From Methanobacteriota archaeon (GTDB taxonomy: Archaea; Thermoplasmatota; Poseidoniia; Poseidoniales; Poseidoniaceae), in NCBI GenBank assembly GCA_011524855.1, contig WTJK01000057.1, positions 1 through 38,679 of the forward strand: a DNA stretch of 38,679 nucleotides, in the 5' to 3' direction. Numbering within the stretch: position 1 is the first letter of the stretch; each line of letters begins with the position of its first letter. The notes under the pieces are model-generated. The model was not told the DNA's origin and did not search any database. It worked only from the letters and a program-made list of their open reading frames with translations. Below are positions 16,677 through 24,254 of this stretch, one piece after another. The position numbers and the translations under genes are program-made.

Positions 16677-19106
16677 TCAAACCGTTTCATCGTCGGTCCG
16701 GAACGCTGCACCTTCGTCGTTGTAGGAACGACCGGCGGAAGACGTTCCTGCTTCAGGCGGCGATTCGGGCATGATCTCCGTTACGTTGGCCGTGATGGTT
16801 TCGTACACACCCGCCCAAAATGGATAGCCCACATCCTCGCCGATACCGATGAGCACATCGGTGGCGTTGTTGGGGGCGCTGGTGTAGTTGTACTCGTTTT
16901 GGAAAATCACATCGTGCGACACAAAGGTGTAGTTCAAACCGTTCTGGCCCAGGTCGTTTACGAACGCTGCGTACAGAGCTTGCGTCATCAGGTCGTAGGT
17001 CGAAGCGTCGAATTGGTAGATTTCAGAGTCGCTTGAGCCACCGGAAATCTCCACCGGATCCAAGCCGGCCGTCGCCATCAACCGAGACCAATCAAGGTAA
17101 ATCTCGAGTGAGGTGTTCACGTAGAAGATGGGTGTATCGTCAAGGAACAACGTGTTGGTGGTGGGGCTGTAGTTACGCCATTCAATGTAGGTGGTGTCGT
17201 CGTACGTCCACTCCTCACCTTCGGTGTCGTTGCCGAGGCTCATGAGGTCGGTGGACGTGGTCAAGTTGTCCACACTCATGCCCATGGCGGACAGCACCAA
17301 CTCCACGTTGGGCATGTTGCTGAGGTTGCTCACGCTCGACCGGTCACCGTCCGTCCAAATCACATCGGGAGAGGCGAGGTAGTAGTACGCATAGCAGGGG
17401 CAGTTCGGTGAACTCGAGATCCAGTAACTCTCGTGACCCGTGGCCACACCCACCATGAGGTAAGCAATGGTCATGGACCCGGTTTCCGAAGCGTTCAGCC
17501 ACGCATAATCGCCGTTGCCGTTGCTGTCGGGGAAGCCGTCGCCGTCAATGTCCAGCCACTCACCGGTCAAGTTGGGGAACATGTCCAACGAATCGGGGAC
17601 GCCGTCGTTGTCGTCGTCGATGTCGGCGTTGTCACCGATGGAATCGTTGTCGTTGTCCGACCATTCACTCCCGTCGTTGGGGAAACGGTCCCAGCCATCT
17701 GGCGCACCGTCCCCATCGCCATCCGCAGGCACACTGGACGCATTCGTGGGGTCAGACATGAGGGCCACTTCATCGCCATCGCCCCACCCGTCGCCGTCGG
17801 AATCGCTGCTCTGTGGGTCCGTGCCGTTGCGGAATTCCTCGTGGTTGGTCAAACCGTCCCCATCGGGGTCCACGATTCCAGCATTGGTGCAGATGACTTC
17901 ACCAGCGGCGTTCTCCTCACAGTTGAAATCCTCACCGTCCTGGCTGTTGTTGGCATCCAAGCCGTTGTCAGCCTCCCACGCATCGGGCATGCCATCAGCA
18001 TCGGAATCAATCGGGCAACCGTTGGCATTCACCATCTCTGAGGCAGCGCTGTCCGGACAGGCGTCGACATCGTTGGGAACACCATCGCCGTCGTCGTCAC
18101 GTTGCGCCTCAGCGCAACCCGTTGCATCCACGGCATCGCCTGCTGCGGTGCCGGGGCAAAGGTCGTTGGCGTTGTCCACGCCATCCCCATCGCTATCGGA
18201 TTGGGAAGGGCCGCAGCCGTTCGCATCGACCGCATCACCTGCGGGGGTGTCAGGGCATGCATCGCTGGCATCGTCAACGCCGTCACCGTCGCCGTCGATC
18301 TGAGAGGAGCCACAGCCGGTGGCGTCAACCGCTTCACCTGCCGTGGTGTTGGCGCAGAGGTCGTTGACATCGGTCACGCCGTCCATGTCGCTGTCGAGCT
18401 GAGAGGGGCCGCAGCCGATGGCGTCGGCGGTTTCGTTGTAGGGTGTTTGTGGGCACTGGTCCGCCGCATCGCTTACACCGTCGCTGTCGTCGTCGGTCTG
18501 CGACGGGCTGCAACCGTTGGCATCAGGAATCTCTCCTGCGGGGGTGTCGGGACACTTGTCGTAGGCATCCTCAATGCCATCGAGGTCAAGATCGGAGGCA
18601 TTGTTCACCTGAACTGGAGGGCAATCGTAGGCCGGCAGATTCGTGGGCTGAACGGTCACGGACGCGACCGATGCATCGAGGTTGGTTTGGAACAGGAAGG
18701 TGGGATGTGACATGCCAGCGGTGTCCACAGAGGTGTCAGCGGCGTACATGCCGTAGGCTTGACCGCCCGAGTCGGAAAGGTTCCAGCCCACCACGGTGGA
18801 CACGGGATAAGGCACGAAGCCGGCAAAAACATCCAATTCGCTGCTGTCCCCCGACGTGCAGATTTGTGGGAGTTGGTAGGCCCCTGCTGCGTTGGCGGCG
18901 GTCGCCTGGAAGTTCACAACAAACGTCGTCCCCACGGCCACCGGTTCTGGAGAGCGATGTTCGTACACGAAGAAGGTCGCATTTTCGCCCCAAGCGGGCA
19001 CTGAACCAGCATCGGCTGGTTCGTTTCCTTCGGGGCCGACGCAACCTGCAAGAGAAGACAATACCATCAGCAAGGCGAAACTCATTGTTTGGACCCTTCG
19101 TTCCAT
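16677..19106 (-). CDS. Large lipoprotein with thrombospondin type-3 (Ca2+) repeats
   Basis: An 809-aa surface lipoprotein. A lipobox signal peptide ends at LSSLAGC with C22 as the lipidated residue. A globular part (about 25-165) is followed by six Cys-containing TSP3 repeats of about 32 residues (pattern DGDGVDDASDACPDTPAGD...DANGC) and further acidic DxDxDG repeats without cysteines to about residue 440. These repeats usually bind calcium. A C-terminal domain of about 370 residues (tyrosine/asparagine-rich) has no recognised family. The ATG at 19106 is preferred over 19340 and 19115 because of the signal peptide and the TATA-like box 27 nt upstream. A role in adhesion or polymer capture is inference. 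Confidence 0.9.
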   Translation of the reverse strand: MERRVQTMSFALLMVLSSLAGCVGPEGNEPADAGSVPAWGENATFFVYEHRSPEPVAVGTTFVVNFQATAANAAGAYQLPQICTSGDSSELDVFAGFVPYPVSTVVGWNLSDSGGQAYGMYAADTSVDTAGMSHPTFLFQTNLDASVASVTVQPTNLPAYDCPPVQVNNASDLDLDGIEDAYDKCPDTPAGEIPDANGCSPSQTDDDSDGVSDAADQCPQTPYNETADAIGCGPSQLDSDMDGVTDVNDLCANTTAGEAVDATGCGSSQIDGDGDGVDDASDACPDTPAGDAVDANGCGPSQSDSDGDGVDNANDLCPGTAAGDAVDATGCAEAQRDDDGDGVPNDVDACPDSAASEMVNANGCPIDSDADGMPDAWEADNGLDANNSQDGEDFNCEENAAGEVICTNAGIVDPDGDGLTNHEEFRNGTDPQSSDSDGDGWGDGDEVALMSDPTNASSVPADGDGDGAPDGWDRFPNDGSEWSDNDNDSIGDNADIDDDNDGVPDSLDMFPNLTGEWLDIDGDGFPDSNGNGDYAWLNASETGSMTIAYLMVGVATGHESYWISSSPNCPCYAYYYLASPDVIWTDGDRSSVSNLSNMPNVELVLSAMGMSVDNLTTSTDLMSLGNDTEGEEWTYDDTTYIEWRNYSPTTNTLFLDDTPIFYVNTSLEIYLDWSRLMATAGLDPVEISGGSSDSEIYQFDASTYDLMTQALYAAFVNDLGQNGLNYTFVSHDVIFQNEYNYTSAPNNATDVLIGIGEDVGYPFWAGVYETITANVTEIMPESPPEAGTSSAGRSYNDEGAAFRTDDETV
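18010..18600 (-). repeat. Six tandem coding repeats (TSP3 units, about 96 nt each)
   Basis: Inside the lipoprotein gene, six copies of a roughly 32-codon unit each encode CP-x12-16-GC followed by an acidic DxDxDGV loop. The copies differ at many bases, so this is an old protein repeat and not a recent DNA duplication or CRISPR array. Confidence 0.85.
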
Positions 19107-19127
19107 GGACCCCATACACCGCTGATA

Positions 19128-19137
19128 TTGTATAATG
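19128..19137 (-). promoter_or_regulatory. TATA-like box of the lipoprotein gene
   Basis: The minus strand reads CATTATACAA. Its centre is about 27 nt before the ATG at 19106, predicting a leaderless transcript. Confidence 0.6.
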
Positions 19138-19155
19138 ATTCTCGTGGATTTGACG

Positions 19156-19485
19156 TCATTTCGTAGGGACCGATTGGACGATTTTGAGGATGGTGAACGT
19201 TTGGCCCTCATGACCCCAAGCCACCCGTCCCGGTTCAACGAAGTTGAAGTGTTTCGTCCCCCAATCCTTGCCCATCGTGGGGTGCTCCTCAGTGAATTCG
19301 ATGCTGATGCCATCGCTCCAGCGGCCCCCGTGGCCAACAAAGGCTCGGGCGCTCACACCGTCCACCAACACCTCGTGGCCGACGATTTTCGGCACGGGCA
19401 ACGATGGGTCCTGCATCGGGTGCATGTCCGCCTCAAGGCGGAGGTTGGCTTCAGTGGCTGGAACGGTTTCAGGTGGCATGTTCAC
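19156..19485 (-). CDS. Small protein of unknown function (109 aa)
   Basis: A 109-aa soluble, slightly acidic protein with no signal peptide, membrane segment or motif I recognise. The C-terminal half contains FTEEHPTMGKDWGTKHFNF and ends with predicted beta strands (TFTILKIVQSVPTK). The start is GTG at 19485, 26 nt after a TTTAAA box; an ATG at 19479 is the alternative. It lies just upstream of the lipoprotein gene on the same strand but with a separate predicted promoter between them. The plus-strand frame over the same DNA has no promoter match. Confidence 0.6.
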   Translation of the reverse strand: MNMPPETVPATEANLRLEADMHPMQDPSLPVPKIVGHEVLVDGVSARAFVGHGGRWSDGISIEFTEEHPTMGKDWGTKHFNFVEPGRVAWGHEGQTFTILKIVQSVPTK

Positions 19486-19508
19486 AGCAAGACATCATGT
19501 TGAGCTGA

Positions 19509-19514
19509 TTTAAA
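19509..19514 (-). promoter_or_regulatory. TATA-like box of the 109-aa gene
   Basis: TTTAAA is centred 26 nt before the GTG at 19485. The remaining DNA to 19638 shows nothing else that I can interpret. Confidence 0.5.
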
Positions 19515-19638
19515 CATTCAACCGGTCATTGGGGCATGTGGAATGAGAACATCCTCCTTCACATGGGATGCTGGAATGGAGCGTCACGTCGATGATGAAC
19601 ACCGTCCACGTCGGTTCACCTTGATGTCCTAGCAGGTG

Positions 19639-20151
19639 TCATCCATCCACGTTGTCGTCAACCTGAAACACCGGGTCGGTCACGGCCACACCTGCCGCCT
19701 CTGCACGGGCGGCGATGCGGCGGAGGGCTTGCATGGCGTTCTCGACGCTGTCCACCTGTTCGGAAAATTGAGTCGGCGGCCAACCGCAATTGATGACATC
19801 GGCTTCCACCGAACTTTCTTCCACCCAAGCACCGCAAGAGGCCCCGTAGCAGTGCGCCTTGAAACGCTCCAAGTCAATCCAAAAGGTCGTCCGATGGCAC
19901 ACCGGGCAGGTTCTGCACTCGTACTCCGACAGCACCGTCACCGCATCGATGCCCACCACGTCGACCTCCCACGCAGCGATGCTGGCCCGCTCAAGCGCCA
20001 CCTGATGGGACCGCTTGAGGTGGTCGCGCAACACGTTCATGGCTGTTGCTTGGCTGCTGAAGCAGCCCATCCCGATCACCTCGCCGTTGGCTTCCACGGC
20101 GCTGGGCACGTACACTCGGTTGGGCAGGGCCATGCAACCAACGAGGCCCAA
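19639..20151 (-). CDS. Zinc-ribbon-like protein of unknown function (170 aa)
   Basis: A 170-aa protein, last in the ubiX cluster. The centre holds CRTCPVCHRT followed by HCYGASCGAW, a spacing that suggests a metal-binding zinc ribbon (about residues 79-106). The N-terminal third (EVIGMGCFSSQATAMNVLRDHL) and an amphipathic helix near the end (ENAMQALRRIAARAEAAG) resemble no family I know. The start is uncertain: TTG at 20151 has GGGAGG further upstream, while an ATG at 20133 gives MALPNRVYVP. It begins 18 nt after folB. Confidence 0.65.
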   Translation of the reverse strand: MGLVGCMALPNRVYVPSAVEANGEVIGMGCFSSQATAMNVLRDHLKRSHQVALERASIAAWEVDVVGIDAVTVLSEYECRTCPVCHRTTFWIDLERFKAHCYGASCGAWVEESSVEADVINCGWPPTQFSEQVDSVENAMQALRRIAARAEAAGVAVTDPVFQVDDNVDG

Positions 20152-20169
20152 TCTCCGCTTAAGCCTCCC

Positions 20170-20532
20170 TCAGGCTGCGTTCCACACGGCTTCGATGACC
20201 GGCAAACCGCCGGGATGAGGCAACGGAGCCTCGGGTTTTTCGATGCGAACCGTCACACCCGAGACGAAGGGTGGCTTGTTCAGCCGCTCAATGATGCGTT
20301 GGGCCATGTCCTCCAGCAATCGAATGGGGGAAGGGGCCTCGAGCACGACGGCGTCGATGGCAGCTTGTACATCGGCGTAATTGATGGAATCCTCCAGTTC
20401 TGTGATGGGGCCTGAGCGGTCAAAGGTCACCCAGACCGTGAACACGAACGGTTGCTCGGCTTGATGTTCGTGGTCAAAGTACCCATGGCGGGCCATCACC
20501 TCGTAGCCCTCAAGGCCCACTCGCCAATGCAC
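20170..20532 (-). CDS. folB: Dihydroneopterin aldolase
   Basis: A 120-aa FolB of the tunnelling fold. The N-terminal GLEGYEVMARHGYFDHE supplies the pterin-binding and active-site region. LEDSINYADVQAAID is the family-typical middle. The lysine in VRIEKPEAPLPHPGG is the conserved catalytic-loop lysine. It splits 7,8-dihydroneopterin into 6-hydroxymethyl-dihydropterin and glycolaldehyde, feeding FolP (32001). It is preceded by ppiC with only 9 nt between. Confidence 0.9.
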   Translation of the reverse strand: MHWRVGLEGYEVMARHGYFDHEHQAEQPFVFTVWVTFDRSGPITELEDSINYADVQAAIDAVVLEAPSPIRLLEDMAQRIIERLNKPPFVSGVTVRIEKPEAPLPHPGGLPVIEAVWNAA

Positions 20533-20541
20533 GGTATCGCC

Positions 20542-20832
20542 TCAAGCCTCGTCGCGCTCATGCACCCAGATGAGATGATAGCCGAACTCGGTCTTCACGG
20601 GATCCGACACGGTCTTGAGCGGTGCACTCCACACCACGTCCTCGAAGGCTTTCACCATCCTTCCCTGCCGGAACCAACCGAGATCACCGCCCTTTTGGCT
20701 GCTAGGACAGCTGCTCTTTTTGCGAGCTAATTTCTGAAAATCCTTGAGTTTCGAAACCTTGTCTTTGATTTGCACGGCTTCGCTCTTGGATTCCACCAAA
20801 ATGTGCGAGGCCCAAGCGCTGGGTGCAACCAT
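20542..20832 (-). CDS. ppiC: Parvulin-type peptidyl-prolyl isomerase
   Basis: A 96-aa single-domain parvulin. Hallmarks are ASHILVESKSEA at the start, the central GGDLGWFRQGRMVKAFEDVVWS and the final VKTEFGYHLIWVHER. No signal peptide is present, so it acts in the cytoplasm like the small bacterial PpiC. The frame opens at 20886, which would overlap the peptidase gene. The ATG at 20832 is chosen because GAGGTG lies 9 nt upstream and the isomerase fold starts at once. It speeds cis-trans isomerisation of Xaa-Pro bonds. Confidence 0.92.
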   Translation of the reverse strand: MVAPSAWASHILVESKSEAVQIKDKVSKLKDFQKLARKKSSCPSSQKGGDLGWFRQGRMVKAFEDVVWSAPLKTVSDPVKTEFGYHLIWVHERDEA

Positions 20833-20866
20833 GCTTCGCCCACCTCGGATGCGGTTTTGAACCCTC

Positions 20867-22684
20867 TCAATGGTCCGAATAGGCAAGGAAACGCATGAAC
20901 GTCCCGTATACGGTCACCGAAACGCCCAGGGATTCCTCGTTGAAACGGTCCATGGTGTCGAGGTAGGTGTGGTATTCCCAACTCCCGCTGCCGTAACACA
21001 CGACGGCTCTGCCGGTGGATTCACCGCCCAAATCGTACACAAACGGACCATGATCGGAGTTGTACGGCATGCCGTCCGAAGCGCCCTTGGCACCGGTCAG
21101 GGTCGACAAACGGATGTCGTAACGGTCCGCGACCTCGCTCCGTTCGTTTTTGTACAACGCAACGATGCGTTCCACGTGACCCATGTCCTCGGCGTTGTTG
21201 CCGAAGAGGGTCAGCGAGTTTCCTCGGTTGGAGAAATCGGCGTCGACATGGTTCATGTCGAGATTGATGTACAAACGGAGGTTGTCCCTGAGACTGTTTT
21301 GGAAGGCCTCGACGTAGGCTCGTGAACCGTAGAGGCCTTCTTCTTCACCGCCCCATGTGCAAAACCGCAGGGTCCGTTCAGGCGTGCCGGTGGTGTTGAC
21401 CACCTCGCTCATCTGTCGGGCCATTTCGAGCACGCTTGCCGTTCCGGAGGTGTCGTCGATGGCCCCTTGGCCGTGGTACACCGTGTCATGATGCCCGCCA
21501 ACGATGACCAACTCACTGGTTCGGCCCCGTATTTCGCCGCACGGGACATGGATGGTCCGTTCTTGGTCGTTGGTCACATCGATGATCATTTCCAGCACAC
21601 CGGTTGGGCCGGTAGCGTTGAACACCGCAGCTTCAAGGAGTTCACCCGCATCTTTGCTCATGGCGATGAACGGGAGATCGGTTGGGATGGAGCCCCCGTT
21701 CGCAGCGGTGACGTCGTCCAAACCCGTTCCTTTGAAAATGGGCACGCAATCGTTGCCCTCGATTTTCCCACAATTGTAGTCCTTGTTGACACGGATCAGC
21801 CCTGCGAGGTTGTTCTCGGCTGCTTTGGACATCAAACCGGTGTTGCCACCAACGGTGCCACCGCCTCGAACGTACCCCACTGTCCCGCCTGCGCTTGACC
21901 AAAGCGCATCGTCGCTGCCGTTCCCCAAATCGGTGAGGGGCACGTCTTCCTGGAACGTGTAGGCCGATTGGCCCGAGAATCCTTGGATGACATAATCGAC
22001 CCGATGCTGGAAAGAGATGACGTTTGAACCAAACGCCAGCGGGCCTTCGCAAGGGCTGTTGCCGCCAAACCCTTGAACGCAAATGCGCAAACTCGGCTCG
22101 CTGTTCACGTGGTGCATCGGCACCTGGTACATGTGGTCCGTAGCGGTCATCCCCATGGACTCGAAAGCAGCAGCGATGTAGGAAGAGGTGTTGGCTTCTT
22201 CATCGGTGCCGCTCATTCGACCTTCCCAATCCGGGTGACCGAAGGACACCAAATCCTCCGCATACGTCCGGACTTGGGCTGCATCGTAATCGATGAGTTC
22301 GTACTCGTAATTTGGTGAAAAGCCCAACCAAGTGGGTTGAAACACGAACACGGCCGTGACCATCAACACCGCCACACCGATGGCCGTGAGCGCTGGGACC
22401 GACATGAGGTCCGTGGTCTTCCACCATGGCAAGCCGTCACCCAGGACTTCGTCCACGTCGAAAGCCCCCGGTTCTGTTTCGTTTTCGAGGCTCAGCTCGG
22501 TGGTGGCTGAGGCCAGGTCTTCGGCCATCCGACCCCGGTCGGCGGTGGGAGCACTTGCGTGCTCAACAAGTCGTTCAACCAATTCCGCTTTGTTGCCGCT
22601 GATGGGCAAGCCGCTTGATTTGAGCCGCTCTTTGAGTTCAGCGACCGTGAGCGCGCCGAGTTCGTCCCGTTCCATGGTGGTCAC
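20867..22684 (-). CDS. Membrane-anchored M28 metallopeptidase with N-terminal SAP domain
   Basis: A 605-aa protein. A SAP-like helix-extension-helix lies at about 8-43 (LTVAELKERLKSSGLPISGN). One transmembrane helix lies at about 95-115. An external part includes a protease-associated insert and a C-terminal M28 zinc peptidase. Metal-site motifs are GGHHDTVYHGQGAIDDTSG, WGGEEEGLYGS, the Asp in INLDM and the late His in YHTYLDT. Family members are aminopeptidases or glutamate carboxypeptidases, so peptide scavenging outside the cell is likely. The start is GTG at 22684 or ATG at 22675. It lies 51 nt after ubiX, with a hairpin between. Confidence 0.92.
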   Translation of the reverse strand: MTTMERDELGALTVAELKERLKSSGLPISGNKAELVERLVEHASAPTADRGRMAEDLASATTELSLENETEPGAFDVDEVLGDGLPWWKTTDLMSVPALTAIGVAVLMVTAVFVFQPTWLGFSPNYEYELIDYDAAQVRTYAEDLVSFGHPDWEGRMSGTDEEANTSSYIAAAFESMGMTATDHMYQVPMHHVNSEPSLRICVQGFGGNSPCEGPLAFGSNVISFQHRVDYVIQGFSGQSAYTFQEDVPLTDLGNGSDDALWSSAGGTVGYVRGGGTVGGNTGLMSKAAENNLAGLIRVNKDYNCGKIEGNDCVPIFKGTGLDDVTAANGGSIPTDLPFIAMSKDAGELLEAAVFNATGPTGVLEMIIDVTNDQERTIHVPCGEIRGRTSELVIVGGHHDTVYHGQGAIDDTSGTASVLEMARQMSEVVNTTGTPERTLRFCTWGGEEEGLYGSRAYVEAFQNSLRDNLRLYINLDMNHVDADFSNRGNSLTLFGNNAEDMGHVERIVALYKNERSEVADRYDIRLSTLTGAKGASDGMPYNSDHGPFVYDLGGESTGRAVVCYGSGSWEYHTYLDTMDRFNEESLGVSVTVYGTFMRFLAYSDH

Positions 22685-22690
22685 CCGCTG

Positions 22691-22710
22691 GAGGGTGGTG
22701 CCACACCCTC
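22691..22710 (-). promoter_or_regulatory. Intercistronic hairpin between ubiX and the M28 gene
   Basis: The transcript reads GAGGGTG-TGGCAC-CACCCTC, a perfect 7-bp stem with a 6-nt loop, ending just before the peptidase start codon. There is no T-run, so it is not a standard terminator. It could stabilise the upstream mRNA or tune peptidase translation. Confidence 0.4.
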
Positions 22711-22735
22711 ATCAATGCGGCGGTGAGCCGTGCGC

Positions 22736-23305
22736 TCAAATTTCGTCGCCGGTCCAGCGCCGGCCGAGTTGATGCTCCAAGCCGATTTGGTCCAAAATTC
22801 GAGCCACGATGAAATCCACCATGTCATCGATGCTGGTGGGGTGGTTGTAAAAGCCGGGTGATGCGGGAATGACCACGGTGCCCCAAGCTGAAAGTTTCGC
22901 CATGTTTTCGAGGTGCACCGTCGCATACGGGGCTTCTCGTGGTACGATGATGAGGTGACGTCGCTCCTTCATGGCAACGATGGCCGACCGGGTCACGAGG
23001 TTGTCGGAGATGCCAGCCGCCAATTTACCGATCGTGGTGCCCGAACACGGACAGATGACCACAGCGTCGATTTTCGCTGAGCCGGAAGCGGACTTGGCCC
23101 CCACGTTTCGAGCGTCTTCGAGGATCACGAGGTCGTGGTCCGCCATCGCTTCGGGTGTCGTCTGGCATTCGTGTTGGAGGGTCAGCCGTCCTGAATCGGT
23201 GACGACAAGCCTCACCGTTTTGCCCATGTTCACGAGGACCTCAACCAGTCGCTGACCGTAAACGGCTCCGGAGGCTCCTGAGATACCAACGACGATTTCG
23301 CCCAT
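22736..23305 (-). CDS. ubiX: Flavin prenyltransferase
   Basis: A 189-aa UbiX/Pad1-family protein that prenylates FMN to make the cofactor of UbiD-type decarboxylases. Motifs are VVGISGASGAVYG at the N-terminus, CPCSGTTIGKLAAGISDNLVTR in the flavin site, and REAPYATVHLENMAKLS. An upstream ATG at 23329 exists, but the ATG at 23305 gives the usual N-terminus (MGEIVVGISG) and lies 26-27 nt after a TATA-like CTAAATG (23329-23335). No ubiD is present in the window. Confidence 0.93.
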   Translation of the reverse strand: MGEIVVGISGASGAVYGQRLVEVLVNMGKTVRLVVTDSGRLTLQHECQTTPEAMADHDLVILEDARNVGAKSASGSAKIDAVVICPCSGTTIGKLAAGISDNLVTRSAIVAMKERRHLIIVPREAPYATVHLENMAKLSAWGTVVIPASPGFYNHPTSIDDMVDFIVARILDQIGLEHQLGRRWTGDEI

Positions 23306-23328
23306 GGGATTGTCTTTTGGCGCTCCCA

Positions 23329-23335
23329 TTTAGCC
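23329..23335 (-). promoter_or_regulatory. TATA-like box of ubiX
   Basis: The minus strand reads GCTAAAT/CTAAATG, centred about 26-27 nt before the ATG at 23305, consistent with a leaderless start. Confidence 0.4.
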
Positions 23336-23388
23336 TCTTGTTCATTGGCGACCATGAAAAAGAACACCGCAGCCCGCCAGAACACACC

Positions 23389-23396
23389 TTCATATC
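23389..23396 (+). promoter_or_regulatory. TATA-like box of nei
   Basis: TTCATATC is centred 26 nt before the GTG start at 23418. There is no Shine-Dalgarno sequence, which supports a leaderless mRNA. Confidence 0.55.
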
Positions 23397-23417
23397 GCCA
23401 AAAGAACCGGTGTAACC

Positions 23418-24254
23418 GTGCCTGAAGGACCCGAAATCCGCCGAGCAGCCGACCGCATCGGCAAGGCCCTGGTCGGACGGACCGTGGTCGACGGGCGGTG
23501 GCCGTTTCCAACCCTGAGCGACAAGACCCATTTGCTGCTCAATCAAGAGGTGATTGAAGTTACCAGCAAAGGCAAGGCGATGTTGATTCGCTTGGACAAC
23601 GGGTGGACCATGTACAGCCACAACCAACTCTACGGCCGTTGGACGGTCCACCTCAACACCACCGCTGTGAACTCCAAGCGTAGTTTGCGTGCGGAATTCA
23701 TCACCGAACGCCACGCTGTGCGCTTGTGGTCGGCTACCGACATCGTCCTTCTGCCAACCCATGAGGAGGGCGGCCATCCCTTCCTTGCCAAGCTCGGACC
23801 GGACGTGCTGGACGATACGGTCACGGAGTCCGCATTGACAGACCGGCTCGCAGGCCCTTCTTGCTATAGAAAGAAAGCAGCAACGCTCATGCTGGATCAG
23901 CGCGCTTTTGCAGGGTTGGGAAATTACCTTCGTTCGGAGATCCTCCATGAAGCGGGGGTTCATCCCGACGACCGGCCTTGTGATCTTTCGCACGAAACCG
24001 TGGTAGCGTGGGGTCAAGCCATCAAGCGCATCACGGTTCGCGCCTACGAAACGGGTGGCGTTACGGTACCGGCATCGACCGCTGAACAAAGCAAGGCGAG
24101 AGGGGAACCGCGTCGAAGGTGGCGTCACGCTGTGTTTTGCCGCGACGAGCGCCCGTGCTTGACCTGCGGCGACCTCGTTCTTCGCAAGCGGTACGCCGGG
24201 CGTCGATTGGATTTCTGCCCCACCTGTCAGCCACCTCGGCGACTCACATCATGA
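23418..24254 (+). CDS. nei: Fpg/Nei-family DNA glycosylase / AP lyase
   Basis: A 278-aa base-excision enzyme for oxidised bases. After Met removal the N-terminus is PEGPEIRRAAD, with the catalytic Pro and Glu. The helix-two-turn-helix lies in DQRAFAGLGNYLRSEILHEAG. The C-terminal zinc finger is CLTCG...CPTC with the conserved Arg in GRRLDFCP. The middle reads more like endonuclease VIII (Nei: pyrimidine lesions) than Fpg, but the split is not certain. The start is GTG, leaderless by TATA spacing. Its 3' end overlaps the convergent photolyase gene by 11 nt. Confidence 0.93.
   Translation: MPEGPEIRRAADRIGKALVGRTVVDGRWPFPTLSDKTHLLLNQEVIEVTSKGKAMLIRLDNGWTMYSHNQLYGRWTVHLNTTAVNSKRSLRAEFITERHAVRLWSATDIVLLPTHEEGGHPFLAKLGPDVLDDTVTESALTDRLAGPSCYRKKAATLMLDQRAFAGLGNYLRSEILHEAGVHPDDRPCDLSHETVVAWGQAIKRITVRAYETGGVTVPASTAEQSKARGEPRRRWRHAVFCRDERPCLTCGDLVLRKRYAGRRLDFCPTCQPPRRLTS

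Noticed and set aside
15590-16711. A 373-codon minus-strand frame opposite the deacetylase gene
   Set aside because: The plus strand encodes a deacetylase with all catalytic residues; the antisense product shows no motif.
18010-18600. Periodic repeat that could be taken for a CRISPR or satellite
   Set aside because: The period is about 96 nt, copies are diverged and stay in frame, and they encode TSP3 calcium repeats.
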